Source of the DNA: Herbaspirillum sp. GW103
Lineage (GTDB): Bacteria; Pseudomonadota; Gammaproteobacteria; Burkholderiales; Burkholderiaceae_D
Direction: 5' to 3'
Assembly (NCBI RefSeq): GCF_000261365.1
Contig: NZ_AJVC01000004.1
Coordinates: 992,001 to 1,056,000, forward strand
Length of the DNA stretch: 64,000 nt
This document shows positions 19,836-28,883 of the stretch, piece after piece. The notes below the pieces were generated by a model. The model was given only the letters and a program-made list of their open reading frames with translations. It ran no database searches and had not been told where the DNA came from. The position numbers and the translations under genes are program-made. Position 1 is the first letter of the stretch. Each line of letters begins with the position of its first letter.

Positions 19836-19870
19836 AACTTATCCTGTAAACATGAGGGAGGAAAAAATAG

Positions 19871-21364
19871 TTAGGATTTACCTGCCTGCGGCAGCTCCGC
19901 AACCAGCCGGAGCGACACCGACAGTTCATCCAACTGAAAATGCGGACGCAAGAACGACACGGCGCGATAAACGCCTGGCCGTCCCGGCACTTCCGACACC
20001 TGTACCGAAGCTTCGCGCAGCGGGAATTGCGCTTTTGCTTCCTGCGTGGCGTTGTCGTCCAGCAGCACGTATTGCGCGATCCAGCGATTGAGGAAGTCTT
20101 CGACGTTCGAAGCGGCAGCAAAGCTGCCGATCTTGTCCCGCATCATCGACTTCATGTAGTGAGCGATGCGCGAGACGGCAAAGATGTATTGCAACTGCGA
20201 GGACAGGACCGCATTGGCATTGGCGGCGTCCGTGTTGTACTTCTTGGGTTTCTGGGCAGACTGTGCGCCGAAGAAGGCGGCATAGTCGGTATTCTTGCAG
20301 TGGACCAGGGAAATGAAGCCCAGATCCGACAGCTCCTTCTCGCGGCGATCGGTGATGGCAATCTCGGTGGGGCACTTGAGGGCAACTTCGCCTTCATCCG
20401 TCTTGAAGGTGTGGGTGGGCAGGTCCTCGACCAGCCCGCCGCCCTCCACACCACGGATGGCCGCGCACCAGCCGAAGTCCTCGAAGGCCTTGGTCAGCTT
20501 GCTGCCAAAGGCATAGGCGGCGTTGCACCACAGGTATCTGGAATGATCGGTGCCATCGACATCCTCGACGAAGTTGAAGCCTTCGACCGTCGTCCCGTCT
20601 TTGGGATTGAAGGGCAGACGACCCAGGAAGCGTGGCAGGGTCAGGCCGACATAACGTGAATCTTCGGATTCACGGAAAGACTTCCACTTGGCGTATTCAA
20701 CCGTATCGAAGACCTTGGACAGGTCACGCGGCTTGCCCAGGTCGGAGAAGCTCTCCAGGCCGAACAGCTCGGGCGAGGCCGCCGTGATGAAGGGCGCATG
20801 GGAGGCTGCGGCGATACGCGACATCTGCTCGATGAAGTACATATCTTCAGGCTGGCGCGTGATCTCGAAATCGCCCAGCAAGGCACCGAAAGGCGCGCCA
20901 CCGAAGGTACCGAATTCTTCTTCATATACCTTCTTGAACATGGCACTCTGGTCGAATTCCAGTGCCGAGTTGAAGTCCTTGACCAGTTCCTTCTTGGTGG
21001 CGTTGAGGATCTTGATCTTCTGGTTCTCGCCAACGGTGGTGTTGCGGACCAGGTAGTTCAAGCCGGTCCAGCTGCCTTCCAGCTTCTGGAACTCGGGCGC
21101 GTGCATGATCGCACTGACCTGGCTGGAGATCAGATGATCCAGTTCCGCGATGCGCGCATCCAGGGTGGCCGACAGGTTTTCCGAGACGACTACCGTGCCT
21201 TCCATTACCTGGCTGACCAGTTCGGAAATCAGATCCTTGGCACGATCATGTTCGGAAGAGGACTTGGCGACCTTGCTTTGTTCGACGATGTCATCCAGAA
21301 GAGTGCTGCCGACAGCAGCGGGCGCGGCACTTGCGGCAGCTTCGGTATTGGCTTGAGCGGACAT
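19871..21364 (-). CDS. tssC: TssC large sheath subunit
   Basis: A 497-residue TssC (VipB/ImpC). Landmarks include LEGSWTGLNYLVRNT near residue 100, the LLGDFEI and FITAASPELF regions, LPRFLGRLPF near 250 and a C-terminal half ending in the conserved inner-sheath domain. TssB and TssC assemble the contractile sheath around Hcp; ClpV disassembles it. It lies 11 bp downstream of tssB. The N-terminal 30 residues are rich in Ala/Thr, as is common. Confidence 0.95.
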   Translation of the reverse strand: MSAQANTEAAASAAPAAVGSTLLDDIVEQSKVAKSSSEHDRAKDLISELVSQVMEGTVVVSENLSATLDARIAELDHLISSQVSAIMHAPEFQKLEGSWTGLNYLVRNTTVGENQKIKILNATKKELVKDFNSALEFDQSAMFKKVYEEEFGTFGGAPFGALLGDFEITRQPEDMYFIEQMSRIAAASHAPFITAASPELFGLESFSDLGKPRDLSKVFDTVEYAKWKSFRESEDSRYVGLTLPRFLGRLPFNPKDGTTVEGFNFVEDVDGTDHSRYLWCNAAYAFGSKLTKAFEDFGWCAAIRGVEGGGLVEDLPTHTFKTDEGEVALKCPTEIAITDRREKELSDLGFISLVHCKNTDYAAFFGAQSAQKPKKYNTDAANANAVLSSQLQYIFAVSRIAHYMKSMMRDKIGSFAAASNVEDFLNRWIAQYVLLDDNATQEAKAQFPLREASVQVSEVPGRPGVYRAVSFLRPHFQLDELSVSLRLVAELPQAGKS

Positions 21365-21375
21365 GGGGATCTCTT

Positions 21376-21876
21376 TTACTTGTTGGTTTGCTTGCTGAGT
21401 TCGGCCAGCTTCTCGGTGCTGTTGAGCACGTCGCTGAGAATGTCTTCCAGCTTGTCGTTGCCGGCGATCTTGTTACGCAGATCTGCCAGCTTGGTGCGCG
21501 CTTCCAGCAGCTTGCGCAGGGGCTCGACCTGCTGCACCACGGACTCGGGCCGAAAATCTTCCATCGAACGGAACTTCAGTTCCACCGCGAATTCGCCCCC
21601 CTTGTCAGAGAGCTCGTTGGGCACGCGATAGACGGCCCGCGGTTCGATACCCTTCATGACTTCATCGAAATTATCGGGATCGATATTGATGAATTTCCGA
21701 TCCTTCAGACGCGGCTGCGGCACCTCCGAGTTCCCGCCGAAATCGCCGACCACGCCGGTCACGAAGGCCAGTTCCTTCTTTTCGATGGCGTCACCGATCT
21801 CGACGTCATAGGTCATCTGCACGCGCGGGGGACGCACTTTCTGCAGTTTCTTCTGGATGCTTTCTCTTTTGGCCAT
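21376..21876 (-). CDS. tssB: TssB small sheath subunit
   Basis: A 166-residue TssB (VipA/ImpB). The start at 21876 (MAKRESIQKKL) is chosen because it matches the family N-terminus and has GGAG seven bases upstream; an in-frame ATG 23 codons earlier adds a non-homologous leader. The RPPRVQMTYDVEIGDA motif is diagnostic, and residues near the C-terminus form the helix that binds TssC. It is the first sheath gene in the operon, 88 bp after a lipoprotein gene. Confidence 0.94.
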   Translation of the reverse strand: MAKRESIQKKLQKVRPPRVQMTYDVEIGDAIEKKELAFVTGVVGDFGGNSEVPQPRLKDRKFINIDPDNFDEVMKGIEPRAVYRVPNELSDKGGEFAVELKFRSMEDFRPESVVQQVEPLRKLLEARTKLADLRNKIAGNDKLEDILSDVLNSTEKLAELSKQTNK

Positions 21877-21964
21877 GTTTGCTCCGCTGCTGTTTGAGTG
21901 ACTCGCCCCATCGCCTGAGGCGGCTTGAAAAGCGGGAACACGCAAGGCGTCCCGCCGGCTCGCC

Positions 21965-22579
21965 TTACTTCAGATTGCCAAATGGATTGGGGCCGCTGCC
22001 GCCACCATTGCCTGCATCGGTATCAGCTGAGGGTGCGACCGCCTTGCGCACGACCTTGCCGCGCGCACGAGATGCAGCGACAGGCTTGCCCGGTGGCGGC
22101 ACCAAGGTGTTTTCGCCCAGGCTTTCACGCAGGATCTTGGTCAGGTCCTGGGCTTCGGTCTTGACCGAGCCGTTCAGCGCATTCTGCGAGCGCAGATCCG
22201 CCAGCGACTTCGTCGCCAGACGCAGGCCGGACACAGTCACGATGCTGTTGGCGACCTTGTCGGACGGGTCGCGCTTGAGTGCTTCCTGGGCATTGACGAT
22301 CGCATCGCTGTAATCGCCGGCGTCGAAGCGGATCTGGGCAATGCGCACCCAGGGAGTCTTGTCGGCAGGGAAGCGGCTGGCCACTATCTTCAGCACTGAC
22401 ACGGCTTCATCGGTCTTGCCTTCGGCCTGCGCGGTGTTGGCCTGGGCCACCCCGTTTTCCAGCGTGTTCTTGGCGTCGTCCTCCGGATTGGGCTTGTTCT
22501 GAATATTGGCACAACCGGCCAACATCACCGCCAGCAGTGCCGGAACGATCACACCAGCCTTCAATTTGCTCGCACGCAT
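21965..22579 (-). CDS. T6SS-associated TPR lipoprotein
   Basis: A 204-residue protein with an N-terminal signal and lipobox LAGC (Cys 22), so probably an outer-membrane lipoprotein. Residues about 45-130 look like tetratricopeptide repeats (AQANTAQAEGKTDEAVSVLK; DAGDYSDAIVNAQEALKRDP). The C-terminus is Gly/Pro-rich and disordered. It is the first gene of the minus-strand T6SS block, divergent from tssJ. Comparable TPR lipoproteins occur at this position in other betaproteobacterial T6SS loci; their exact function is not known to me. Confidence 0.75.
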   Translation of the reverse strand: MRASKLKAGVIVPALLAVMLAGCANIQNKPNPEDDAKNTLENGVAQANTAQAEGKTDEAVSVLKIVASRFPADKTPWVRIAQIRFDAGDYSDAIVNAQEALKRDPSDKVANSIVTVSGLRLATKSLADLRSQNALNGSVKTEAQDLTKILRESLGENTLVPPPGKPVAASRARGKVVRKAVAPSADTDAGNGGGSGPNPFGNLK

Positions 22580-22946
22580 TGGAATTCACTCCTTGTATTT
22601 TTGACATTAAGAAAACCTTGCGCGAAATCGCACAAGCAAATTAGTCGGGACCGAAAAATTCCGGAGATTCCTGATTTTTAGGCTGCAAATGAGATGCGAC
22701 GGCAGTTTTCCGGCGAAATTGATGCTCTTGGAAACCGCACTTTTCAACTACGCCACGTTCTAATTACGACTATCAGGTTGTTGCCCGACTTAATAGTTTT
22801 GAGTAATTTGAACTTAAGCTCGTCCAAATGTATCGCATAGACCTTCACGGGAAAATGCAGTTCCACAATCTGTAAAGACTTCCTAAAATTTTTTCGGCAC
22901 GCGAGAATTCGCGCATGAGAAATCCAATAGAACGAACGGGGCAGAG
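22580..22946. promoter_or_regulatory. Divergent promoter region of the T6SS core
   Basis: A 367-bp non-coding stretch between the minus-strand lipoprotein-tssBC block and the plus-strand tssJKL block. It is markedly AT-rich compared with both flanks, as expected for two back-to-back promoters. I looked for a sigma-54 type GG-N-GC element and found only a match with wrong spacing, so no specific promoter is called. Confidence 0.6.
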
Positions 22947-23576
22947 TTGAAAAAACGATTGATTAATCACTTGGCAACGGGAGTTGCCATCTTTTCCCTA
23001 TCCGGCTGTGCCGCCGTGGGTGCAGCCTCCGGGGTCGCCCAGGCCGCCAAGTCCACGCTGGAGGCGCTGGGACTGAAGAAACCCGACACACCGGAAGTTC
23101 CCGATTCCATGAAGCAGCCGCGCACGGTACCCATCAAGCTGCACGCATCCAAGGCTCTCAACGTCGATTCGCAGCAGCGTCCTCTGGCCCTGGTCGTAAA
23201 AATTTATAAGCTCAAGCAGAACATTAGTTTCCAACAGGCGTCATACGACACGTTCCTGAGCGCACAGAAAGAAAAGGAAGCCTTGGGAGCTGACCTCCTG
23301 GAGGTCAAGGAAGTGACGCTGGTCCCGGGCCAGCGCTATGAGATTTCCGAGAAGGTCAGTTATGAAGCCGGCTATATCGGCGTGGCAGCGCTGTTCGTCA
23401 ACCCGGCGCCGCAGCGCTGGCGTGCCGTCTTCAAGGCTGATGAGGCCGAGAAGAACGGTATCACCGTCGGCTTGCAGTCCTGCTCGCTGACCGTAGGTGC
23501 TGGTGCCGTGGCCATCGATACGCAGGGCAAGCCGCTGGAAAAGAATCTGATGCTGGCACCAGTTCAGTGTCAGTGA
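22947..23576 (+). CDS. tssJ: TssJ outer-membrane lipoprotein
   Basis: A 209-residue lipoprotein with signal and lipobox LSGC (residues 18-21). Residues 60-200 form the TssJ (SciN/VasD) beta-sandwich: IKLHASKALNVDSQ, LALVVKIYKLKQ, F..ASYDTFL and the LVPGQRYEISEKV element. TssJ anchors the TssLM membrane complex to the outer membrane. The start is TTG at 22947, with GGGGCAGAG just before. It begins the plus-strand block; tssM, its partner, is not in this window. Confidence 0.88.
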   Translation: MKKRLINHLATGVAIFSLSGCAAVGAASGVAQAAKSTLEALGLKKPDTPEVPDSMKQPRTVPIKLHASKALNVDSQQRPLALVVKIYKLKQNISFQQASYDTFLSAQKEKEALGADLLEVKEVTLVPGQRYEISEKVSYEAGYIGVAALFVNPAPQRWRAVFKADEAEKNGITVGLQSCSLTVGAGAVAIDTQGKPLEKNLMLAPVQCQ

Positions 23577-23637
23577 AATTCAAACAACAATTCGCAGGAC
23601 ATCGCGACATGACAATCATCACGACGGGGCAATCCAA

Positions 23638-24990
23638 GTGAATCACTCCAACAAAGTTCTCTGGGGCGAAGGTCTTTTCCTCCGGCCGCAACACTTCCAG
23701 CGGCAGGATCATTATCACGAAACGCGCCTGCACCAGACTGCGCTGGCGCTCAATCCCTATTGCTGGGGCATCTGTTCGCTTCAGGTCGATCGCGATGCGC
23801 TGAGCAACAATACACTGCGCATCCTGGAACTGTCGGCCATCTTCCAGGATGGCGAAATATACAAGGCTCCGGATGGCGATGACCTGCCCGACCCCATCGA
23901 ACTGACCGAGATTGCGCTATCGCAGCAATCCGTGACCTTCTACGCGGCGCTGCCCGCACTGAAGAGCTTCGGCAGCAATTTCGCCGCCGGTACCGGAAGC
24001 GGCAATCATCAGTCCAGCCGCTACATCCAGCACAATATCGAGACGCCCGATCTCTTCACCGATGCCGCCAAGGCCGAAATGAGCTATCTGAAGAAGGCGG
24101 TGAGGCTGGTGTCGGAGAACGAACCGCGCGATTCGCTGGTGTGCATCCCTATCGTCCGACTGCGTCGGGCAAGCTCATCAGGATTCGAACTGGATCCTGA
24201 TTTCGTGGCGCCCAGCCTGTCGGTACATGCAGCACCGCTGCTGTTCCTGCGGCTTCGCCGCCTGCTCGATGCCTTGCAGGCCAAGGTCAGCGCGCTGTAC
24301 GGGCACCATCGCGAACCCAGCAAGAGCGTGGTGGAATTCCGTTCCGGCGACATCACCTCTTTCTGGCTGCTGCATACGGCCAGCACCGCCTATGCCAGTC
24401 TCTCGCACTACCTGAACAATCCCATGCTGCATCCTGAACGGCTCTACGAACAACTGCTCGCCCTGGCAGGGTCGCTGATGACGTTCTCGCGCAGCCTGGC
24501 GCTGGCCGACCTGCCGCCCTATGAGCATCGCGATCCCGGACCCGCGTTTGCGCGGCTTGACGGCATCATCCGCGAACTGCTCGACACCGTCATCTCGTCG
24601 CGCTATTTCGCCATTGCCCTGCACGAGAACAAGCCGTCTTATCACATGGGCATGCTGGACTCGGGCAAGATCGACGAGAAGACCAGTTTCTACCTGGCCG
24701 TCAATGCCGACCTCCCGGCCATCGAGCTGGTCGACGTGGTGCCGCTGCGCTTCAAGATCGGCGCGCCCGAGGACGTCGAGAAATTCGTGCTGGCCGCACT
24801 GCCGGGCGTAAAGCTGGTGCACTCGCCGCAGGTGCCGGCGGCGTTGCCCGTACGCCCTGATACCTACTACTTCACGCTGGAGAGCAAGGGCGCCATGTAC
24901 GAACGCATGCTGCAGGCGCAATCGATCTGCATCTATGTACCCTCCGGCATCCGTGACCTCAAACTCGAACTCCTGGCGGTGACGCAATGA
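23638..24990 (+). CDS. tssK: TssK baseplate-to-membrane adaptor
   Basis: A 450-residue TssK (ImpJ/VasE) with the typical start KVLWGEGLFLRPQHFQRQD, followed by LNPYCWGICSL. It has the trimeric adaptor length and ends in VPSGIRDLKLELLAV. TssK docks the baseplate wedges onto the TssJLM membrane complex. The start is GTG with GGGG nine bases upstream. The last four bases overlap tssL (ATGA), so the two are coupled. Confidence 0.95.
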   Translation: MNHSNKVLWGEGLFLRPQHFQRQDHYHETRLHQTALALNPYCWGICSLQVDRDALSNNTLRILELSAIFQDGEIYKAPDGDDLPDPIELTEIALSQQSVTFYAALPALKSFGSNFAAGTGSGNHQSSRYIQHNIETPDLFTDAAKAEMSYLKKAVRLVSENEPRDSLVCIPIVRLRRASSSGFELDPDFVAPSLSVHAAPLLFLRLRRLLDALQAKVSALYGHHREPSKSVVEFRSGDITSFWLLHTASTAYASLSHYLNNPMLHPERLYEQLLALAGSLMTFSRSLALADLPPYEHRDPGPAFARLDGIIRELLDTVISSRYFAIALHENKPSYHMGMLDSGKIDEKTSFYLAVNADLPAIELVDVVPLRFKIGAPEDVEKFVLAALPGVKLVHSPQVPAALPVRPDTYYFTLESKGAMYERMLQAQSICIYVPSGIRDLKLELLAVTQ

Positions 24991-25766
24991 ACATGACCTC
25001 GGCCCCCTCCCTGCTCGATCAAGATCACCTGCCGCCTACCCAGCTGGCCAGCGCCCCCGTGAATGCGAAGTCGCTGCTGGATCTGATGTATGACGGCTTC
25101 TATGCGCTCTTCATGCTCAAGAACGGCAGTGCGCCTGTGGATGAAGCATCCTTCTCGGTGAAGATGCAGAAATTCCTGGGCGACGTAGAGCGCAATGCAA
25201 AGAAGCTTGACGTCTCTCCGGAAGACGTCTACGCCGCCAAATATGCGTTCTGTGCCTCGGTCGATGAGATCATCCTGCGTTCCAGCTTCGGCATCCGCGA
25301 TGCGTGGGAACGTCGCCCGTTGCAGCTGACCATGTTCGGCGATCAACTGGCAGGTGAAAATTTCTTCAAGCAGCTGGAAGACCTGCGGGTACGTGGCAAC
25401 GCGCACATCCAGGCGCTGGAAGTGTTTCATATGTGCCTGCTGCTGGGCTTCCAGGGAAAGTACGCACTCGAGGGACCGGAAAAACTGAATTATCTGACCG
25501 CGCGGCTGGGTGACGAAATCGCTCATCTCAAGGGCAAGAGCGCGGGATTCGCGCCGCACTGGGCGCGGCCGGATGCCATCGTCAACAAGCTGCGCAATGA
25601 CGTGCCGTTGTGGGTGGTGGCCTCGCTGTTTGCCTTTATCGGCATGTTTGCCTACCTGGGCCTGAACTGGATGCTCACCAGCGGCACCGAGAACGGACTG
25701 GCCGGCTATGCCGATATCGTCAAGCTGGCACCACGTACTGCCAACCTGACCATTACGCTGCCCTGA
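24987..25766 (+). CDS. tssL: TssL inner-membrane protein (DotU family)
   Basis: A 259-residue TssL/DotU with a cytoplasmic helical domain (LLDLMYDGFYALFML near residue 30, the VSPEDVYAAKYAFCASVDE stretch and W..RPLQLT.FG) and one C-terminal membrane segment (about 207-228). There is no OmpA-like peptidoglycan domain. TssL with TssM and TssJ forms the membrane complex. It is followed after 39 bp by a vgrG instead of tssM, so the rest of the membrane complex must be encoded elsewhere. Confidence 0.93.
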   Translation: MNMTSAPSLLDQDHLPPTQLASAPVNAKSLLDLMYDGFYALFMLKNGSAPVDEASFSVKMQKFLGDVERNAKKLDVSPEDVYAAKYAFCASVDEIILRSSFGIRDAWERRPLQLTMFGDQLAGENFFKQLEDLRVRGNAHIQALEVFHMCLLLGFQGKYALEGPEKLNYLTARLGDEIAHLKGKSAGFAPHWARPDAIVNKLRNDVPLWVVASLFAFIGMFAYLGLNWMLTSGTENGLAGYADIVKLAPRTANLTITLP

Positions 25767-25805
25767 GCGTGATCTCTCCCCTGACTGTCATGGAAGACCA
25801 CTCGG

Positions 25806-28316
25806 ATGAATCTGCCTTTTTCCGATACTCTCAACAGTGTCATCAACCAGCTTTTCGGCCCCGGCCTGTCGCAACACGCGCGCCTGATCACTCTGAGCAG
25901 CGCCCAGACCGCAAACCTCCCTGAATCCTTGGTGGTGGAGCGCTTCCACGGCCAGGAGAGCGTCAATGACAACTTCAGGTTCGACATTGATGCGCTGTCC
26001 GTCTCCACCGATCTCGACCTCAAGCAATTCATCGGCAGCGAGCTGACGCTGCGCCTGCTGCAGGTCGATGGCAGCCGACGCGCCTGGCACGGCTACTGCA
26101 CCCAGGCTTCCTGGCTGGGTGCTGATGGCGGTCTGGCACGCTACCGGTTGCGGCTGGAATCCTTCCTCGCCTTCCTCGACCGGCGCCGCGACAGCTTCCT
26201 GTTCCAGGGCATGAGCGTCACCGACATCGCCAGCGCGGTCCTCAAGGAGTATCCGCAAGCCAATTTCTCGCTGGATGTCACGCAGACGCTTGCCAGGCGC
26301 GAGATCTGCACGCAATACCGCGAGAGCGATTACGCCTTCCTGCGCCGCATCCTGGCCAGCGAAGGCCTCAACTTCCGTTTCGAACATCAGCAGGATGGTG
26401 ACGATGGCCAGGCCTCCGGGCAGCAACAGGCACGGCACAAACTGATCATCTTCGACCGTAACGCCAAGGCCCCGGACCTGCCGGGTGGCGATGCGCGCAT
26501 TCGCTTTCACCGTGTCGCAGCCACCGAGTCCAGTGATGCCATCACCGACTTCAGCGCCGTGCGCAGCGTGCGTTCCAACGCGGTGGCCCTGGCCAGCTGG
26601 CATCCTGAGAAGATTTCTTCAGCTTCGGCCGAAGAGAGCTCCAGCCTGGATGCTGGCGAGCTCCCTGCCCTACCGGTCTACGACGGCAGCGGCCAGCAGG
26701 ACTTTGCCGACCAGAAGGCGGCATCGGACCATGCCCTGTTGATGCTGCAGGCCATGGAACTGCAGAACAAGTGCTTCGAAGGCGCAGGCGCGGTGCGCCA
26801 GCTCTGTGCCGGTGTTCAGTTCGCCCTGATCCAGCATGAGCGCTATCCGGAGGGAGAGAACCGCTTCAGGCTGCTTTCGGTCAGCCATAGTGCGCGCAAC
26901 AATTTCGACAACAATATCGCCCATGTCCTTGATGAGGTATTGCCCGCTTCGCTCGGGCAAGGCTTGGTCAGCTCACTCTCTCCGGGCACCAGCTCAGACG
27001 ACGATCTCAAAGCCGGCACCTACCGCAACAGCTTCGTGGCCGTGCGCGATGTGGTTCCTGTCGTGCCGACCGCGATCACGGAGCGTCTCAAGCCAACTGC
27101 ACGCGGCACGCAGACCGCATTGGTCACCGGCCTGCCGGACGCCGCTGTCACCACGGACCGCAATCATCGCGTCAAGGTGCAATTCCACTGGCAGCGCGGC
27201 AAGTCGCCCAATCCTGGCGGGCTCAGGGAGACCGGCAATCTGGACGACAAGGACGGCAACGCCAACGGCAACGACAGTTCCGGCACCTGGATCCGCGTGG
27301 CCGAGGCGCAGTCCGGACCCAACTGGGGCAGCCAGTTCATCCCGCGCGTAGGCAGCGAGGTGCTGGTCGATTTCATCGAAGGCGATATCGATCGTCCGGT
27401 GGTCGTGGCCCAGCTCTACAATGGCAGCGATGCGCCGCCCTTCCCGGCCGGCGCTGATTCCGGCATCAACCATGCAGGCAGCATCTCTGGCTGGCACAGC
27501 ACCGCCCATGACGGCAGCGGATTCAACCAGTGGGTAGTGGACGATACCCAGTCGCAGTTGCGCATGCGCCTTGCCTCCAGCACGGCCAAGTCACAGTTGA
27601 ACCTGGGGCACCTGGTGGAACAGGCCGATACCGGCGCCCAGCGCGGCAGCTACCGGGGCCAGGGTTTCGAATTGCGCAGCGATGCCTGGGGCGTGGTGCG
27701 CGGCGGCGAAGGCCTGCTGCTCTCCACCACCGCGCGCCCACTCAACGGCGCCAGCGTAACTGGCACGCAGATGGATGCGGCTGGCGCCATTGCGCAGCTC
27801 AAGGGAGCGAAGTCGCTGGCCCAGACGATGAGCGACTCTGCCACGCAGCAGCAAGCCCTCAGCAGCACCCAGGCGCTGCAGGCCAAGACCGATTTCCTGG
27901 CGCTGATCGATCCCAGTGATCAGGGCAAGCATCCGGCCAGCGTGAATGGCCAGGACGCGCTCAAGTCCGACGGCAGCACACGCAATACCGACGCCGCGCA
28001 GCCGGTGGAAAAATTCGCCAAGGCTGCCGTGCTGATGGATTCCCCCTCCAGCATCAACTGGACCAGTAACGCCTCCACCTTGCTGTATGCCGCAGAGAAC
28101 CTGCAATGGACCACCCAGGGCGACGTCCACTGGAGCGCCGCCGACACGGCCAGCGCCGCCGCCGGCAAAGCGGCCAGCTTCTACAGCCATGATGGCGGCA
28201 TCCAGGCCTTCGCCGCCAATGGACCGGTTTCGCTACCCAGGCTTATGCGGGCAATGGACCGGTCTCGTTGCAGGCGCATACCGATGCGCTGGAGATCCTG
28301 GCCGACAAGGACGTGA
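25806..28316 (+). CDS. vgrG: VgrG spike protein with frameshifted 3' end
   Basis: The frame encodes 836 residues. It has a gp27-like N-terminus (ESLVVERFHGQESVNDNF, then ICTQYRESDYAFLRRILASEGL), the gp5-like NHRVKVQFHWQRGKS and VGSEVLVDFIEGDIDRPVV region near 460-530, and most of a DUF2345 domain. About 27 residues from the end it leaves the family sequence: a 35-bp imperfect tandem duplication at 28203-28270 shifts the frame, giving an unrelated Arg-rich tail (MDRSRCRRIPM). The true C-terminus continues at 28237-28846 in another frame. The spike body is complete, but the cargo-binding extension is uncoupled. Confidence 0.85.
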   Translation: MNLPFSDTLNSVINQLFGPGLSQHARLITLSSAQTANLPESLVVERFHGQESVNDNFRFDIDALSVSTDLDLKQFIGSELTLRLLQVDGSRRAWHGYCTQASWLGADGGLARYRLRLESFLAFLDRRRDSFLFQGMSVTDIASAVLKEYPQANFSLDVTQTLARREICTQYRESDYAFLRRILASEGLNFRFEHQQDGDDGQASGQQQARHKLIIFDRNAKAPDLPGGDARIRFHRVAATESSDAITDFSAVRSVRSNAVALASWHPEKISSASAEESSSLDAGELPALPVYDGSGQQDFADQKAASDHALLMLQAMELQNKCFEGAGAVRQLCAGVQFALIQHERYPEGENRFRLLSVSHSARNNFDNNIAHVLDEVLPASLGQGLVSSLSPGTSSDDDLKAGTYRNSFVAVRDVVPVVPTAITERLKPTARGTQTALVTGLPDAAVTTDRNHRVKVQFHWQRGKSPNPGGLRETGNLDDKDGNANGNDSSGTWIRVAEAQSGPNWGSQFIPRVGSEVLVDFIEGDIDRPVVVAQLYNGSDAPPFPAGADSGINHAGSISGWHSTAHDGSGFNQWVVDDTQSQLRMRLASSTAKSQLNLGHLVEQADTGAQRGSYRGQGFELRSDAWGVVRGGEGLLLSTTARPLNGASVTGTQMDAAGAIAQLKGAKSLAQTMSDSATQQQALSSTQALQAKTDFLALIDPSDQGKHPASVNGQDALKSDGSTRNTDAAQPVEKFAKAAVLMDSPSSINWTSNASTLLYAAENLQWTTQGDVHWSAADTASAAAGKAASFYSHDGGIQAFAANGPVSLPRLMRAMDRSRCRRIPMRWRSWPTRT

Positions 28317-28470
28317 GCGTAATCAGCGTCAATGAGGGCATCGAGATCAAGGCGCGCCAGAAGATCGTGCTGCAGGCGGGACAGGCTTCGGTGACGCTGG
28401 AGGGCGGGAATATTACGTTTGCTTGTCCGGGGACGTTTTCGGTGAAGGGGGGGACGCATGCATTTCCGGG
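28237..28470 (+). repeat. 234-bp vgrG recombination repeat, copy A
   Basis: Matches copy B (32969-33202) with three mismatches out of 234, counted by eye. It encodes the last part of DUF2345. Flanking DNA on both sides is much less similar, so the two copies were exchanged or converted recently. Confidence 0.85.
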
Positions 28471-28846
28471 GGGAGCGAGTAATCCTGCTTCGCTGGCGGA
28501 ATTGCCAGAGAGCGAACTGCCGAAGGACACTCTGTATCTTGACCACAGGTATCACGACGACCAAGCCTTGGCCGGAGCTGAATATTTCGCCAAATTGGCC
28601 GACGGCAGCATCCGTACCGGCAAGCTGGATGGACAGGGGCGCGCGGTAATCAACGGTGTGCCTGCAGGTCCCGCACGGATTAGTTTCGGCCCCATGCCAG
28701 GCACCTTCGAGCGCGTGGACAAGACGCCCATGCCCAACCACGATCCGGCTCCCTCACAGCAGAAAATTGAAGCCCTATTTGCCAAATACTTCAAGGCAGA
28801 CGAGACAAGCAGCGCACGAGGCATCGAAAAAGGCGGGGAAAAATAA
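28237..28846 (+). pseudogene. Out-of-frame C-terminal part of the upstream VgrG
   Basis: In this frame the end of DUF2345 (ALEILADKDVSVISV..GIEIKARQKI, then FACPGTFSVKGG) is followed by about 120 residues with a short beta-sandwich, transthyretin-like look (AGAEYFAKLADGSIRTGKL..GRAVINGVPAGPARI). Such extensions bind the cognate toxin in other VgrG proteins. An internal ATG at 28268 exists but lacks a good ribosome site, so separate expression is doubtful. The first 234 bp are nearly identical to 32969-33202, placing the frameshift exactly at a recombination junction. Confidence 0.7.
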
Positions 28847-28883
28847 GATACGGTCTGATCAACATATCGAACGAGAAATCAGA

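Noticed and set aside
22895-22920. Sigma-54-like element upstream of tssJ
   Set aside because: GG and GC elements are present but separated by 13 instead of 11 bases, so it does not fit the consensus.
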